A stretch of 27,105 nt of DNA, taken from positions 1-27,105 of the forward strand of contig JACQCW010000029.1 in assembly GCA_016201425.1 (NCBI GenBank), written 5' to 3'. Of this stretch, positions 1 to 7,169 are shown one piece after another. Each line of letters opens with the position of its first letter. The stretch's first letter is position 1. Position numbers and translations under genes: made by a program. Source of the DNA: Candidatus Vogelbacteria bacterium. GTDB taxonomy: Bacteria > Patescibacteria > Paceibacteria > UBA9973 > UBA12445. The notes under the pieces are model-generated. The model was not told where the DNA came from. It did not search any database and saw only the letters and a list, made by a program, of their open reading frames with translations.

Positions 1-504
1 TTAGATGAGATGAGTGTTAACAAACAGAAGAAGGTTTTTGAAGCGCAAGTAAATCTTGCGAATGAAGTTGGCAAGCCTCTGATGCTTCATATTCGAAATT
101 CTGACAAAGGTGGCCTTAATGCCTATGTCGACGCTCTTGAGATAATAAAAAGTGTTGATCCTAAAGCTAAAGGTGATGTACATTTTTTTGCTGGATCAAT
201 CAACGATGCACGTGCCTTTTTGAATTTTGGATTTACTGTTTCTTTTACCGGTGCTATTACTTTTCCTAAGAGCAAGAAACCTGGGATGGCTGACTACGAG
301 GATTTAATAAAATATATTCCTCTTGATATGATCATGTCTGAAACTGATAATCCTTATATTGCTCCGGTCCCTTTTCGTGGTAAAAGAAATGAGCCTGTTC
401 ATGTAAAATATGTAGTTGCAAAGATTGCTGAGATAAAAGGGATAAGTGTAGATGATGCGAGGGGTGTTATTTTAGGAAATGCCAGAAGGGTTTTTGCTAT
501 CTAA
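1..504 (+). CDS. TatD-family metal-dependent deoxyribonuclease, C-terminal part (cut by window start)
   Basis: The frame is open from base 1 (TTA GAT GAG ATG...), so the ATG at position 10 is internal and the N-terminal part lies outside the window. The visible residues match the second half of a TatD-type TIM-barrel hydrolase: QKKVFEAQ then GKPLMLHIR (metal-binding His strand), a VHFFAGS strand at the place of the usual H-C-F-x-G segment, VSFTGAITF, SETDNPY (late catalytic Asp) and a C-terminal NARRVFAI like the family's N-x-x-R-x-F ending. TatD proteins are Mg-dependent 3'-5' exonucleases or DNases acting in DNA repair and nucleic-acid turnover; this is family knowledge. It lies 49 bases upstream of rpsF on the same strand and may feed transcription into that operon. 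Confidence 0.85.
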   Translation, partial: LDEMSVNKQKKVFEAQVNLANEVGKPLMLHIRNSDKGGLNAYVDALEIIKSVDPKAKGDVHFFAGSINDARAFLNFGFTVSFTGAITFPKSKKPGMADYEDLIKYIPLDMIMSETDNPYIAPVPFRGKRNEPVHVKYVVAKIAEIKGISVDDARGVILGNARRVFAI

Positions 505-553
505 TTTTAGGCTATTGCATATTTAAGGCTTTTTTGTTAGGATGTTCGAACAT

Positions 554-1024
554 ATGGAGGATACAACAAAGAAGTTATATGAAGTCGGCTATCTACTTAT
601 CCCGCTAATCCCGGAGGATAAAGTTGCTGATGAGGTCAACACCTTGCGCTCATATATTGAAAGCGCGAACGGTTTTATAGTTGGTGAGGATCAGCCTAAA
701 ATGAGGAGGCTTTCTTATTCAATAAAACAGCGTGGAGTAGCCAGTAAAAAGCTTCGATTTGAGGATGCCTACTTCGGTTGGATAAGATTTCAGGCATCTG
801 GAGCCGATGCTCTTAAGATTAACGATTCGTTTGATAAAAATGATAAAGTTCTCAGATATATTTTGATCAAGCCAGTTAAAGATGTTCCAAGAATTCCACG
901 ACTTGTAACTCCAGCGAAGCCGAAAGCGGAGATTGTGAAGAAAGAAAAGAAAACTGTTTTGTCTGATCAGGAGTTAGATAAAGAGATAGACCAATTGTTG
1001 GATGATAATAAGGTTCCAGCCTAA
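554..1024 (+). CDS. rpsF: 30S ribosomal protein S6
   Basis: S6 is a small-subunit protein that pairs with S18 in the platform of the 30S subunit. The sequence shows the expected N-terminal beta strand (KKLYEVGYLLIPLIP), the alternating strands and helices of the S6 fold, and the late YILIKPV strand, followed by a Lys/Glu-rich C-terminal tail. I chose the ATG at 554 because an AGGA at 539-542 can serve it at about 11 bases; the same AGGA overlaps the alternative ATG at 542, which would add MFEH. The order rpsF-ssb-rpsR is the classic bacterial arrangement, with only 3 bases to ssb, so the three are surely co-transcribed. The start is the only real uncertainty. Confidence 0.92.
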   Translation: MEDTTKKLYEVGYLLIPLIPEDKVADEVNTLRSYIESANGFIVGEDQPKMRRLSYSIKQRGVASKKLRFEDAYFGWIRFQASGADALKINDSFDKNDKVLRYILIKPVKDVPRIPRLVTPAKPKAEIVKKEKKTVLSDQELDKEIDQLLDDNKVPA

Positions 1025-1027
1025 AAT

Positions 1028-1477
1028 ATGTATTTAAACAAAGCGATTATTATTGGTAACCTGACTCGCGATCCAGAACAGCGAGCCTTGCCCTCTGGAC
1101 AGAAAGTTGTATCGTTTAGTGTTGCCACAAACAGAGTATGGAAAGATAAGGCTGGCAACAAGCAAGAAGCAACTGAATATCACAACGTGGTTGTGTTTGG
1201 CAAACAGGCAGAAACATGTGGACAGTATTTGAAAATGGGTCAAAATGTTCTCGTTGAGGGTAGGCTACAGACGAGGAATTGGACAGGTCAAGATAATGTA
1301 AAAAAATACAGAACTGAAATTGTTGCAGATAGAGTGCAGTTTGGTCCAAAGAAAATGGCCGGTACTGGCCAGCAGAGTACCGTAACTGAAGAGATGAAGG
1401 GCGGTGCTGGACCAGGAGAGACAGATACGATTGAGTATCCGAGTGAGGAGATAAATCCAGACGATATACCTTTTTAA
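1028..1477 (+). CDS. ssb: Single-stranded DNA-binding protein
   Basis: SSB coats single-stranded DNA during replication and repair and recruits partners through its acidic tail. The 149-aa product begins MYLNKAIIIGNLTRDPE, a typical OB-fold start, continues with VVSFSVATNR and EYHNVVVFGKQAE, and ends in the acidic DDIPF tip that partner proteins bind. The linker is Gly/Gln/Glu-rich and short, so the protein is smaller than E. coli SSB (178 aa). It starts 3 bases after rpsF without a visible SD, which suggests translation coupled to rpsF. It sits between the S6 and S18 genes, the usual place for bacterial ssb. Confidence 0.96.
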   Translation: MYLNKAIIIGNLTRDPEQRALPSGQKVVSFSVATNRVWKDKAGNKQEATEYHNVVVFGKQAETCGQYLKMGQNVLVEGRLQTRNWTGQDNVKKYRTEIVADRVQFGPKKMAGTGQQSTVTEEMKGGAGPGETDTIEYPSEEINPDDIPF

Positions 1478-1501
1478 TTAAGAGTGCAAATATAAATCCC
1501 A

Positions 1502-1714
1502 ATGAAAAATAATATGAAACAATGCTTCTTTTGTACCAATGGTTTCAAATACATTGATTACAAAGAGGTAGACATGATAAAAAAGTTTACGACTCAGCAC
1601 GCTTCTATAATGAAGAGTGGTAAGAGTGGCGTTTGTGCGCTACATCAGAAGAAGCTTGCTACGGCCATTAAGCGTGCTCGTCACTTGGCCCTCCTGCCTT
1701 TCGTTTCTAGATAA
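1502..1714 (+). CDS. rpsR: 30S ribosomal protein S18 (zinc-motif form)
   Basis: S18 binds next to S6 on the 30S platform. The 70-aa product has the S18 core (FKYIDYKEVDMIKKF, then QKKLATAIKRARHLALLPF). It also carries CFFC near the N terminus and CALH before the QKKL helix, a CxxC...CxxH set that would bind one zinc; this is the metal-binding type of S18. The ATG at 1514 (MKQCFFC) is an alternative start; neither has a clear SD. It lies 24 bases after ssb and is followed by a strong terminator, so it closes the operon. Confidence 0.95.
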   Translation: MKNNMKQCFFCTNGFKYIDYKEVDMIKKFTTQHASIMKSGKSGVCALHQKKLATAIKRARHLALLPFVSR

Positions 1715-1733
1715 ATAAAATTAAAATTTAAAA

Positions 1734-1760
1734 AGTCTTCGGTTAAGCGAGGGCTTTTTT
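1734..1760 (+). terminator. Rho-independent terminator after rpsR
   Basis: An 8-bp stem AGTCTTCG / CGAGGGCT (two G-U pairs) encloses the loop GTTAAG and is followed by a run of T. It sits between rpsR and the convergent efp gene. A-rich sequence on the other side means it could also stop efp transcripts. Confidence 0.8.
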
Positions 1761-1769
1761 AAAATTTTA

Positions 1770-2333
1770 TTACAGAACTCTTTCGGTGTATTCGCCAGTG
1801 TCGGTGTTGACGCGGATAATGTCGCCTTCGTTGATAAAGAGGGGAGCGTTGATTGATGCACCGGTTTCGACAGTGACAACTTTCATGCCACCCTTCGCTG
1901 TATCTCCCTTTACACCAGGTGCTGCCTCGGTAACTTTCAGTTCAACTTTGATAGGAAGTTTTACACCCACGATCTGTTCGTCGAAAACCATCACCTCTAC
2001 CAGGGAGTTTGGTTTTAAAAATTTAACCTTGTCACCGAGAAGTGTTTCTTCAAGCTTAAATCTCTTTGATGGGTCATTCTCCTCACAGAACCAGTATTCG
2101 CCGCGGCTGTTATACATGTATTTGACATTTTTTGACGTTATATCTGCTTCTTCAACCTTTTCGTTTTGGTGGAACGAGTATTCTACGATACGGCCATTTA
2201 AAAGACTTCGCAGCTTGGTAGCGTTCACTGGCTTTCTTTGTTGTTTTCTAAATACGTGAGATGCGAGCACTTCATAAGGTTCGTTCTCAAAAATAATATA
2301 TTTGCGAAGTGTTATTTCGTTGTATTCTAACAT
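1770..2333 (-). CDS. efp: Translation elongation factor P
   Basis: EF-P enters stalled ribosomes between the P and E sites and helps form Pro-Pro peptide bonds. The 187-aa product has all three domains: KOW-like N-terminal domain (to about residue 63), first OB domain, and a C-terminal OB domain ending in the signature GDIIRVNTDTGEYTERV. The odd part is the domain I tip loop: it reads RKQQRKP, so by ungapped alignment the position of E. coli Lys34 is a Gln (about residue 32) next to an Arg, and the PGKGQ motif is gone. No SD precedes the ATG; a TGC-TAGTAT -10 box ends 9 bases upstream, suggesting a nearly leaderless mRNA. Confidence 0.95.
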   Translation of the reverse strand: MLEYNEITLRKYIIFENEPYEVLASHVFRKQQRKPVNATKLRSLLNGRIVEYSFHQNEKVEEADITSKNVKYMYNSRGEYWFCEENDPSKRFKLEETLLGDKVKFLKPNSLVEVMVFDEQIVGVKLPIKVELKVTEAAPGVKGDTAKGGMKVVTVETGASINAPLFINEGDIIRVNTDTGEYTERVL

Positions 2334-2342
2334 GGTGACGAC

Positions 2343-2372
2343 ATACTAGCATAAAAATCCCCCCGCTGTCTA
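2343..2372 (-). promoter_or_regulatory. Putative efp promoter, extended -10 type
   Basis: On the minus strand TAGACA and TAGTAT are 18 bases apart, with TGC directly before the -10 box. The -10 ends 9 bases before the efp ATG, so the predicted 5' leader is only about 1-4 bases. The -35 lies inside the nadA terminator hairpin. Confidence 0.4.
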
Positions 2373-2386
2373 TTGCGGGGGGGGGT
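2353..2386 (-). terminator. Rho-independent terminator after nadA
   Basis: Reading the minus strand, CCCCCCGC and GCGGGGGG form an 8-bp GC stem around an 8-base loop, followed by ATTTTTAT. It begins a few bases after the nadA stop codon. The C run is longer on the proximal side, so the pairing register can slip. Confidence 0.85.
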
Positions 2387-2392
2387 GAAGAA

Positions 2393-3347
2393 CTAAGAGA
2401 TTGCGATCATATTATCGATCGCGCCCTTGGCTTTGTCGATAGCTTCTTTGTCTAAGATTATTTGATATTTTGGATCGTCATCGTGTTCGAGGCACTCAAG
2501 CAGCCCTTCGAGTGTACACTGCTTCATGTGTTTGCACATAGCCTCTGGTGACACAGCGAAGAAGAGCTTATTTGGGATCTCTTTTCTCAGGCGATACACC
2601 ATGCCGATTTCAGTAGCTACAACAAATTCTTTGGCCGATGAATCTCTGGCCCTGCTGATCATGGCTTCGGTGGAAAGGAACTCCATCTTTATTCCTTGCC
2701 TAAGGGCTGTGATTAAGCACTCATGTGTACAGCCACATTCTGGGTGACGAAGCAGTTCGGCATTGGGGTGATCAAACTGAGCCTTGTCCATCTTCTCTTC
2801 GTTTAACTCTTTGTGGACGTAGCAGGCTCCATCCCAAATATCCAAGTCATCGTAATTTAGCCCGAGTTCACTGATAACAACGTTGGCCAAATATTTGTCG
2901 GGTAGAAAAAGAATGGGAGCGCCAGGAAAGTTTTTGCGAACATGTGCTACGACTTTGGAAGCGTTACGCGAAGTACAGATAAAGTCGGACAAAGCTTTGG
3001 TTTTGGCGTCTGTGTTAATGTACGAAACTACCTTGCCGGTGGGGTGCTTTTCTTTCCAAATCATGATTTTAGCAATATTGACGGATTCAACCAGCGAGCA
3101 ACTTGCCCTTGTTGGAACTAGTACTTTTTTATCTGGATTAATAATTTTGGCAGTTTCCGCCATGAATTCAACAGACGAGAAAGCTATGAACAAGAAGTAA
3201 AATATTCTTCTCAGTTATCAATTTTGCGGCTCTGTTGGCCATCTCTGCTAGCTTGTCGCAGTACTCCTTAGTGTATCGGCCGGGATATAGGTCAGCAGCC
3301 TTCTCTTTAAAAGAGTCGTAAAAGTACTCTCCAGTAAATTTGCGCAT
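2393..3347 (-). pseudogene. nadA: Quinolinate synthase NadA, internally deleted and frameshifted
   Basis: NadA is a 4Fe-4S enzyme that condenses iminoaspartate with dihydroxyacetone phosphate to quinolinate in NAD synthesis. From 3193 down to 2393 one frame encodes the last two thirds: FMAETAKI, PTRASCSL (first cluster Cys), YINTDAKTKA, HPECGC (second Cys), TEIGMVYRL and MCKHMKQCTLE (third Cys). The N-terminal part is in another frame: an ATG at 3347 with SD GGAGGT (6-base spacing) starts MRKFTGEYF and runs to EKNILLLVHSF, the AHxY-like strand, then stops after three more codons. About 27-30 residues expected between these parts, including the GDS substrate motif, are absent. A point indel cannot explain that, so the gene is probably dead, or the assembly is wrong here. 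No nadB or nadC is nearby. Confidence 0.8.
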
Positions 3348-3385
3348 GACGCACCTCCGTTTGTGTAAATGATCAATCTCAAGGT

Positions 3386-3414
3386 ATCATAGCACATCCT
3401 CATTTAATGTACAA
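3386..3414 (-). promoter_or_regulatory. nadA promoter (TTGTAC-17-TATGAT, extended -10)
   Basis: Minus-strand boxes TTGTAC and TATGAT are separated by 17 bases and TGC precedes the -10. Transcription would start near 3380, about 33 bases before the SD-preceded ATG at 3347. This supports 3347 as the original gene start. Confidence 0.7.
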
Positions 3415-3434
3415 TATACACTAAGTAACAGTTT

Positions 3435-3473
3435 ATCAGCCCATTTGTATTTTTGTGGCTGATGAGATAAAAT
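3435..3473 (+). promoter_or_regulatory. Promoter of the M1 aminopeptidase with overlapping inverted repeat
   Basis: TTGTAT (3445-3450) and TAAAAT (3468-3473) are 17 bases apart. The arms ATCAGCC (3435-3441) and GGCTGAT (3457-3463) form an inverted repeat that encloses the -35 box and part of the spacer, which could be an operator. Predicted start is near 3480. Confidence 0.6.
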
Positions 3474-3506
3474 CAAGAATAAATTACTCCTCTAATTTTA
3501 TAAGTC

Positions 3507-6086
3507 ATGGCCAAGAAAAAAGCAAAAAAGTCTGTATTATTGCCTAGTTACATAAAACCCGAAAGATATCGTTTAATGATACATCCGAATCTTATGGACT
3601 TCTCTTTCAAATGTGAAGAAACAATCTACCTGAGGACCGAAAAGGCTACAAGAGAGATCGCGTTGCATGGAGTGGATCTCAAGATTACTAAAGCGACACT
3701 TGTTTCGGACGGTAAGGAGATAGTTGCGTCAAAGATTTCATATAAGCCCCTGGAAGATAAGATTTTATTTACTTTTGCGAAATCAATTCCTAAGGGAAAC
3801 GTGGAGCTTCACTTCAACTTTACTGGTGAGATTAATGACAAGATGGCCGGCTTTTACAGAAGCAAGTACGTGGTAAATGGCGAAAATAAGTTTTTGGCTA
3901 CAACACAGTTTGAGGCTACCGATGCGAGGCGCGCTTTCCTTTGTGTAGATGAACCAAGAGCGAAGGCTGTATTCGATATGACCTTTTTGATTCCGCCAAC
4001 CCACACAGTTATTTCGAATACACATATTGAAAATATTAAAGAACATGAGTCGGGTTATAAACTTGTTTCGTTCACGCCAACGCCAAGGATGTCTACTTAT
4101 TTGGTGGCTTTCATTGTCGGCGAATTTGATTTTCTAGAAACGAAGTCTAAAGAGGGGACAACTGTAAGAGTGTTCGTAACCCCGGGAAAGAAGGGTCAGG
4201 CAGGATTTGCCCTCGATACCGCCGCTAAAATGCTCTCATACTATAACGATTATTTTGGCATCCAATATCCGATGCCAGTTTTGGACCTCGTTGCCATCCC
4301 TGATTTCGCGTCGGGTGCAATGGAGAATTGGGGAGCCATAACCTATAGAGAAACGGCTCTCTTGATTGATTCAGAACATTCTGCTGCTTCGGCCAAACAA
4401 CGAGTTGCCCTTGTGATAGCACACGAACTTGCCCACCAGTGGTTTGGAAATCTAGTCACGATGGATTGGTGGACCCATTTGTGGTTAAACGAAGGGTTCG
4501 CATCGTGGATCGAATATTTGGCTGTTCATCATCTATTCCCAGAATGGGATATTTGGACACAATTTGTTTATGCAGATCTAAATCGTGCACTCGAGCTGGA
4601 TTCGATGAAGAATACACATCCTGTTGAAGTGTCGGTAAATCACCCACGGGAAATCCGAGAGATATTTGATGCCATTAGTTACAGCAAGGGCGCGTCTGTG
4701 ATAAGAATGCTTGCCGACTACTTGGGTGAGGAGAATTTTAGGAAGGGGTTAAATATTTATCTCAATAAGTACAAGTACGATAATGCTGTGACAGAACACT
4801 TATGGAAAGCTCTTGAGGAAGCATCCGGAAAGCCTGTAAAAAAAATGATGGGGAAGTGGACAGGCATCCCAGGGTATCCACTTATTTCTGTATTGAGTGA
4901 CAAAAAGGGTAACATCAAATTAAAACAGGATAGATTTTACTCTTCTATTGCAGAGAATAAGAAGAAGCAAAAGAAAGTTTATTGGAATATACCAGTTGGT
5001 TATACCAATAATGTCAGCCACGAGAGGCAATACGTACTCATGGATAAATTGGAAATGACATTGAAGGAGAGCGTGACTGATAATAGCTGGGTAAATTTGA
5101 ATGCCGGGCAGTCGGGAGTCTTCAGGGTCCTTTATGACGATAGTAACTTGACTGCACTACAGACTCTGATTAGGGATAAAGTTTTGTCTCCATCGGACAG
5201 ATTAGGTTTGGCAAATGATAGCTTTGCGTTCTCGCGGGCTGGCATAATGGATACAGCAAAGACTATTGCGTTGTTGGCTGCCTATAAAGATGAGGACAAT
5301 TACACAGTTTGGAGAGACCTTGCTACCCAGCTAGACGACCTGGACAATATCTTTTACGGCGAAAAGTTTTATGTTAAGTTCCAAGATTATGCCCAGTCTA
5401 TATTAGAGAATATTGTGAAGAAGGTTGGATGGGAGAAGAGAGCTGGTGAAGGACACCTTGATGCACTGCTTCGAGAGTTGGTATTGGCACTGGCTGGTAA
5501 GTATGGAAATCGATCAGTCGTAATTGAGGCTAGAGCCAAATTTGGGGAAGCTCTTCAGGGTAAACATCTTGATCCAAATCTAAGGGCGATGGTTTATGGT
5601 TTGGTAGGGAAGAATGGAGACGAAAAAGATTACGAAGAAATCTTTAAGCTTTATCGTAGTGCGACATTGCAAGAGGAAAAGAATAGACTTGGCGCAGCTC
5701 TCTGTCACTTCAAAAAGCCGACACTCGTCAGGAGAACTCTTAAATTTATTTTATCAGAAGAGGTCAGGGGGCAGGACGCACCACTTTTCTTTGCTGTCAT
5801 TGCTTCAAACAACAGCGCAAGGGATCTTACTTGGAAATTCATTAAAGATAACTGGCAACTTTTGTTTGCTACGTATAATGGCGGACACTTGTTGGGCAGA
5901 ATCATTACCGAAACGACATGTGATTTCAATACCAACGAGATGGCGAGAGATGTTGAGAAGTTCTTCAAGAAAAATCGATTACCCGGAGCCGAGCGTGTTA
6001 TTGCTCAGGCTGTCGAGCGTATCAAATCAAACGCCGACTGGAAAAAGTTAGCCAAAAAATCAGTAGAGAAATTTTTTAGGGTATAA
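3507..6086 (+). CDS. M1 family zinc aminopeptidase (PepN/ERAP type)
   Basis: A cytosolic metallopeptidase that removes N-terminal residues from peptides. No signal peptide is seen; the start MAKKKAKKS is only basic. Domains in order: N-terminal beta-saddle domain (about residues 10-205), catalytic domain with the exopeptidase motif GAMEN (270-274), the zinc site HELAH (His306, Glu307, His310) with the third ligand Glu329 in WLNEGFASW, and Tyr392 in the SYSKGA segment as likely transition-state Tyr; then a small beta domain and a long alpha-helical C-terminal domain of ERAP1 type. Its 859 aa is the normal length. It stands alone with its own promoter. No SD is visible before the ATG, and the leader is about 27 bases. 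Family assignment is firm; substrate preference cannot be read. Confidence 0.96.
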   Translation: MAKKKAKKSVLLPSYIKPERYRLMIHPNLMDFSFKCEETIYLRTEKATREIALHGVDLKITKATLVSDGKEIVASKISYKPLEDKILFTFAKSIPKGNVELHFNFTGEINDKMAGFYRSKYVVNGENKFLATTQFEATDARRAFLCVDEPRAKAVFDMTFLIPPTHTVISNTHIENIKEHESGYKLVSFTPTPRMSTYLVAFIVGEFDFLETKSKEGTTVRVFVTPGKKGQAGFALDTAAKMLSYYNDYFGIQYPMPVLDLVAIPDFASGAMENWGAITYRETALLIDSEHSAASAKQRVALVIAHELAHQWFGNLVTMDWWTHLWLNEGFASWIEYLAVHHLFPEWDIWTQFVYADLNRALELDSMKNTHPVEVSVNHPREIREIFDAISYSKGASVIRMLADYLGEENFRKGLNIYLNKYKYDNAVTEHLWKALEEASGKPVKKMMGKWTGIPGYPLISVLSDKKGNIKLKQDRFYSSIAENKKKQKKVYWNIPVGYTNNVSHERQYVLMDKLEMTLKESVTDNSWVNLNAGQSGVFRVLYDDSNLTALQTLIRDKVLSPSDRLGLANDSFAFSRAGIMDTAKTIALLAAYKDEDNYTVWRDLATQLDDLDNIFYGEKFYVKFQDYAQSILENIVKKVGWEKRAGEGHLDALLRELVLALAGKYGNRSVVIEARAKFGEALQGKHLDPNLRAMVYGLVGKNGDEKDYEEIFKLYRSATLQEEKNRLGAALCHFKKPTLVRRTLKFILSEEVRGQDAPLFFAVIASNNSARDLTWKFIKDNWQLLFATYNGGHLLGRIITETTCDFNTNEMARDVEKFFKKNRLPGAERVIAQAVERIKSNADWKKLAKKSVEKFFRV

Positions 6087-6145
6087 GTCTCGTCCACATT
6101 ATTTATACAAAAAGTCTTGCAAAATAAGTCTTCTTTGGCATACTA

Positions 6146-6175
6146 TTGACAGATGCGCGTTTAGTATGCTATACT
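6146..6175 (+). promoter_or_regulatory. Near-consensus promoter of the 6349 gene
   Basis: TTGACA (6146-6151) and TATACT (6170-6175) are 18 bases apart, and TGC precedes the -10 box. It is among the best promoter matches in the window. The start near 6182 gives a 5' leader of about 165 bases, unusually long for this genome segment. Confidence 0.8.
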
Positions 6176-6181
6176 TTCGGG

Positions 6182-6348
6182 GTAACTTGTTCTTTGAATA
6201 TTTGTGAATTTGTGTAGTCATAGCCAAAAGGTTCTCAGTCTCTGGGTGCCTCCTGGCTATGACTACCATGCCGGTTGTCCTCTAGCACATTGAACCCTTC
6301 GTCTATCAGGCGAATGGGAACCCGACTATCAGTCGGAAGGAGTACACC
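6182..6348 (+). ncRNA. Structured 5' leader (possible cis-regulatory RNA)
   Basis: Three hairpins follow one another. The first has a perfect 13-bp stem, GTAGTCATAGCCA (6214-6226) with TGGCTATGACTAC (6254-6266); its 27-base loop can fold further through CTCAG / CTGGG. The second pairs CCCTTCG (6295-6301) with CGAA-T-GGG (6311-6318, one bulge). The third pairs CCGACT (6322-6327) with AGTCGG (6331-6336) across ATC and directly abuts the SD AAGGAG at 6337-6342. An 8-codon frame (ATG 6259 to TAG 6285) lies between hairpins one and two but has no clear SD. I recognise no known riboswitch class. The role as regulator or mRNA stabiliser is inference. Confidence 0.6.
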
Positions 6349-6990
6349 ATGTCCAAGTACGGACACAGGACCGGCAACTGGAAGGACTCAATCATCAACA
6401 AGCTCGGTGGTGAGGCCGCTGGCGACGCGTTCTTGAGAGGTGAGCTGAAAGTTGTCTGGGTTGCCAAGCAGATTATCTGGAACCTCCTCAACTTCGTTGT
6501 CACCGAGACGGTAAGCTTCACCGCTCGACCTGGCGACACGGTTAGTGAGTTCTTCAAGACCCGCGATGGTCTCTACGTCTGGGGTGCCTTCAGAAACTTG
6601 ATGGATAGCAATTGGCTGGCCTCATCCATCCAGACTATTCCACAAACCAAAATCTCCTATTACGACCTCAAGAAGTCGGCCAACGACTTCCAGATCCAGA
6701 AGGAGTTCGAGGATAACAAGACGCCGTTCATCTTCGAGAACCTCGGTGTCTTCCTCGCTGTCCTGGCTGGTCTCATCTTGGCTCAGTGGAACAATGAGAA
6801 GGAGGGGCCACTGTTGGCCAACGGCTATGCGAACTTGTTCTATGTTCGCATAGGTAGCGTTGTCTTCACGGTCGGCGTCGACTGGGACTCGGGCGGCCGG
6901 AGCTGGGACGTGGATGCCTACCCGCGGGACGGCATCGAGTGGGGCGCTGGCCGTCGGGTGTTCTCAAGCAACGAACACTTGGAAGCTTAG
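6349..6990 (+). CDS. Orphan protein, possibly a Patescibacteria-specific family
   Basis: The 213-aa product has no motif that I can tie to a function. Visible parts: a basic N-terminal stretch (SKYGHRTGNWKDSIINKLGG), a middle with FFKTRDGLYVWGAFRNLMD, one hydrophobic segment (GVFLAVLAGLILAQW, about residues 131-145), and an aromatic C-terminal part (NLFYVRIGSVVFTVGVDWD... ending RVFSSNEHLEA) that looks like beta strands. The start is secure: AAGGAG 6 bases before ATG. The gene is GC-richer than its neighbours and uses mostly C-ending codons (AAC, TTC, CTC, ATC), which suits either high expression or different ancestry. From memory, proteins with a similar aromatic 'RVFS' ending recur in Parcubacteria genomes; that is unverified. 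It is monocistronic, with its own structured leader and terminator. Confidence 0.85.
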   Translation: MSKYGHRTGNWKDSIINKLGGEAAGDAFLRGELKVVWVAKQIIWNLLNFVVTETVSFTARPGDTVSEFFKTRDGLYVWGAFRNLMDSNWLASSIQTIPQTKISYYDLKKSANDFQIQKEFEDNKTPFIFENLGVFLAVLAGLILAQWNNEKEGPLLANGYANLFYVRIGSVVFTVGVDWDSGGRSWDVDAYPRDGIEWGAGRRVFSSNEHLEA

Positions 6991-7010
6991 CCTTTGGTCT
7001 TTGACCCTTT

Positions 7011-7073
7011 GCCCCTTGGACTCTTAGCATCTACTCAGTAGATTGCCGAGAGCCAAGGGGCTTTCTGATTTTT
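7011..7073 (+). terminator. Long composite terminator hairpin
   Basis: A 51-base hairpin: outer stem GCCCCTTGG / CCAAGGGGC (9 bp), middle CTCTTAGC / GCCGAGAG with one mismatch, and tip ATCTAC / GTAGAT around TCA, followed by TTTCTGATTTTT. It is much longer than an ordinary terminator and may also protect the 3' end. Confidence 0.9.
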
Positions 7074-7119
7074 AAAAAGTATTTTGTAATAATAAGAATG
7101 GAATTTCTGTAATATAAGT

Positions 7120-7138
7120 ACACAGGGTAATCTTGTGT
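7120..7138 (+). repeat. Left REP-like palindrome of the RAYT element
   Basis: ACACAGGGTAATCTTGTGT can fold into a 7-bp hairpin (one G-T pair) with loop GTAAT. It differs by one base from the copy at 7854-7872 and has the same orientation, as in IS200/IS605 and REP-RAYT units. Confidence 0.8.
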
Positions 7139-7169
7139 GCTAAGGGCTGTTTGGTCTATACTTAATGGT

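Noticed and set aside
2393..3347. Programmed ribosomal frameshift in nadA
   Set aside because: The two frames do not encode adjacent residues; about 27-30 conserved residues are missing at the join and no slippery heptamer with downstream structure is seen.
5614..6051. 145-codon open frame in another frame of the M1 peptidase gene
   Set aside because: It lies entirely within conserved coding sequence of the peptidase helical domain and has Ser/Arg-rich non-protein-like composition.
6182..6348. Known riboswitch or T-box in the leader
   Set aside because: No T-box (UGGNACC-like) sequence, and no recognisable cores of TPP, SAM, FMN, cobalamin or glycine types; the stems are simple hairpins.
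7137..7169. GTG at 7137 as transposase start
   Set aside because: It lies inside the left palindrome and adds residues (MLRAVWSILNG) not expected at the family N terminus; GTG 7170 gives VERKFKF.
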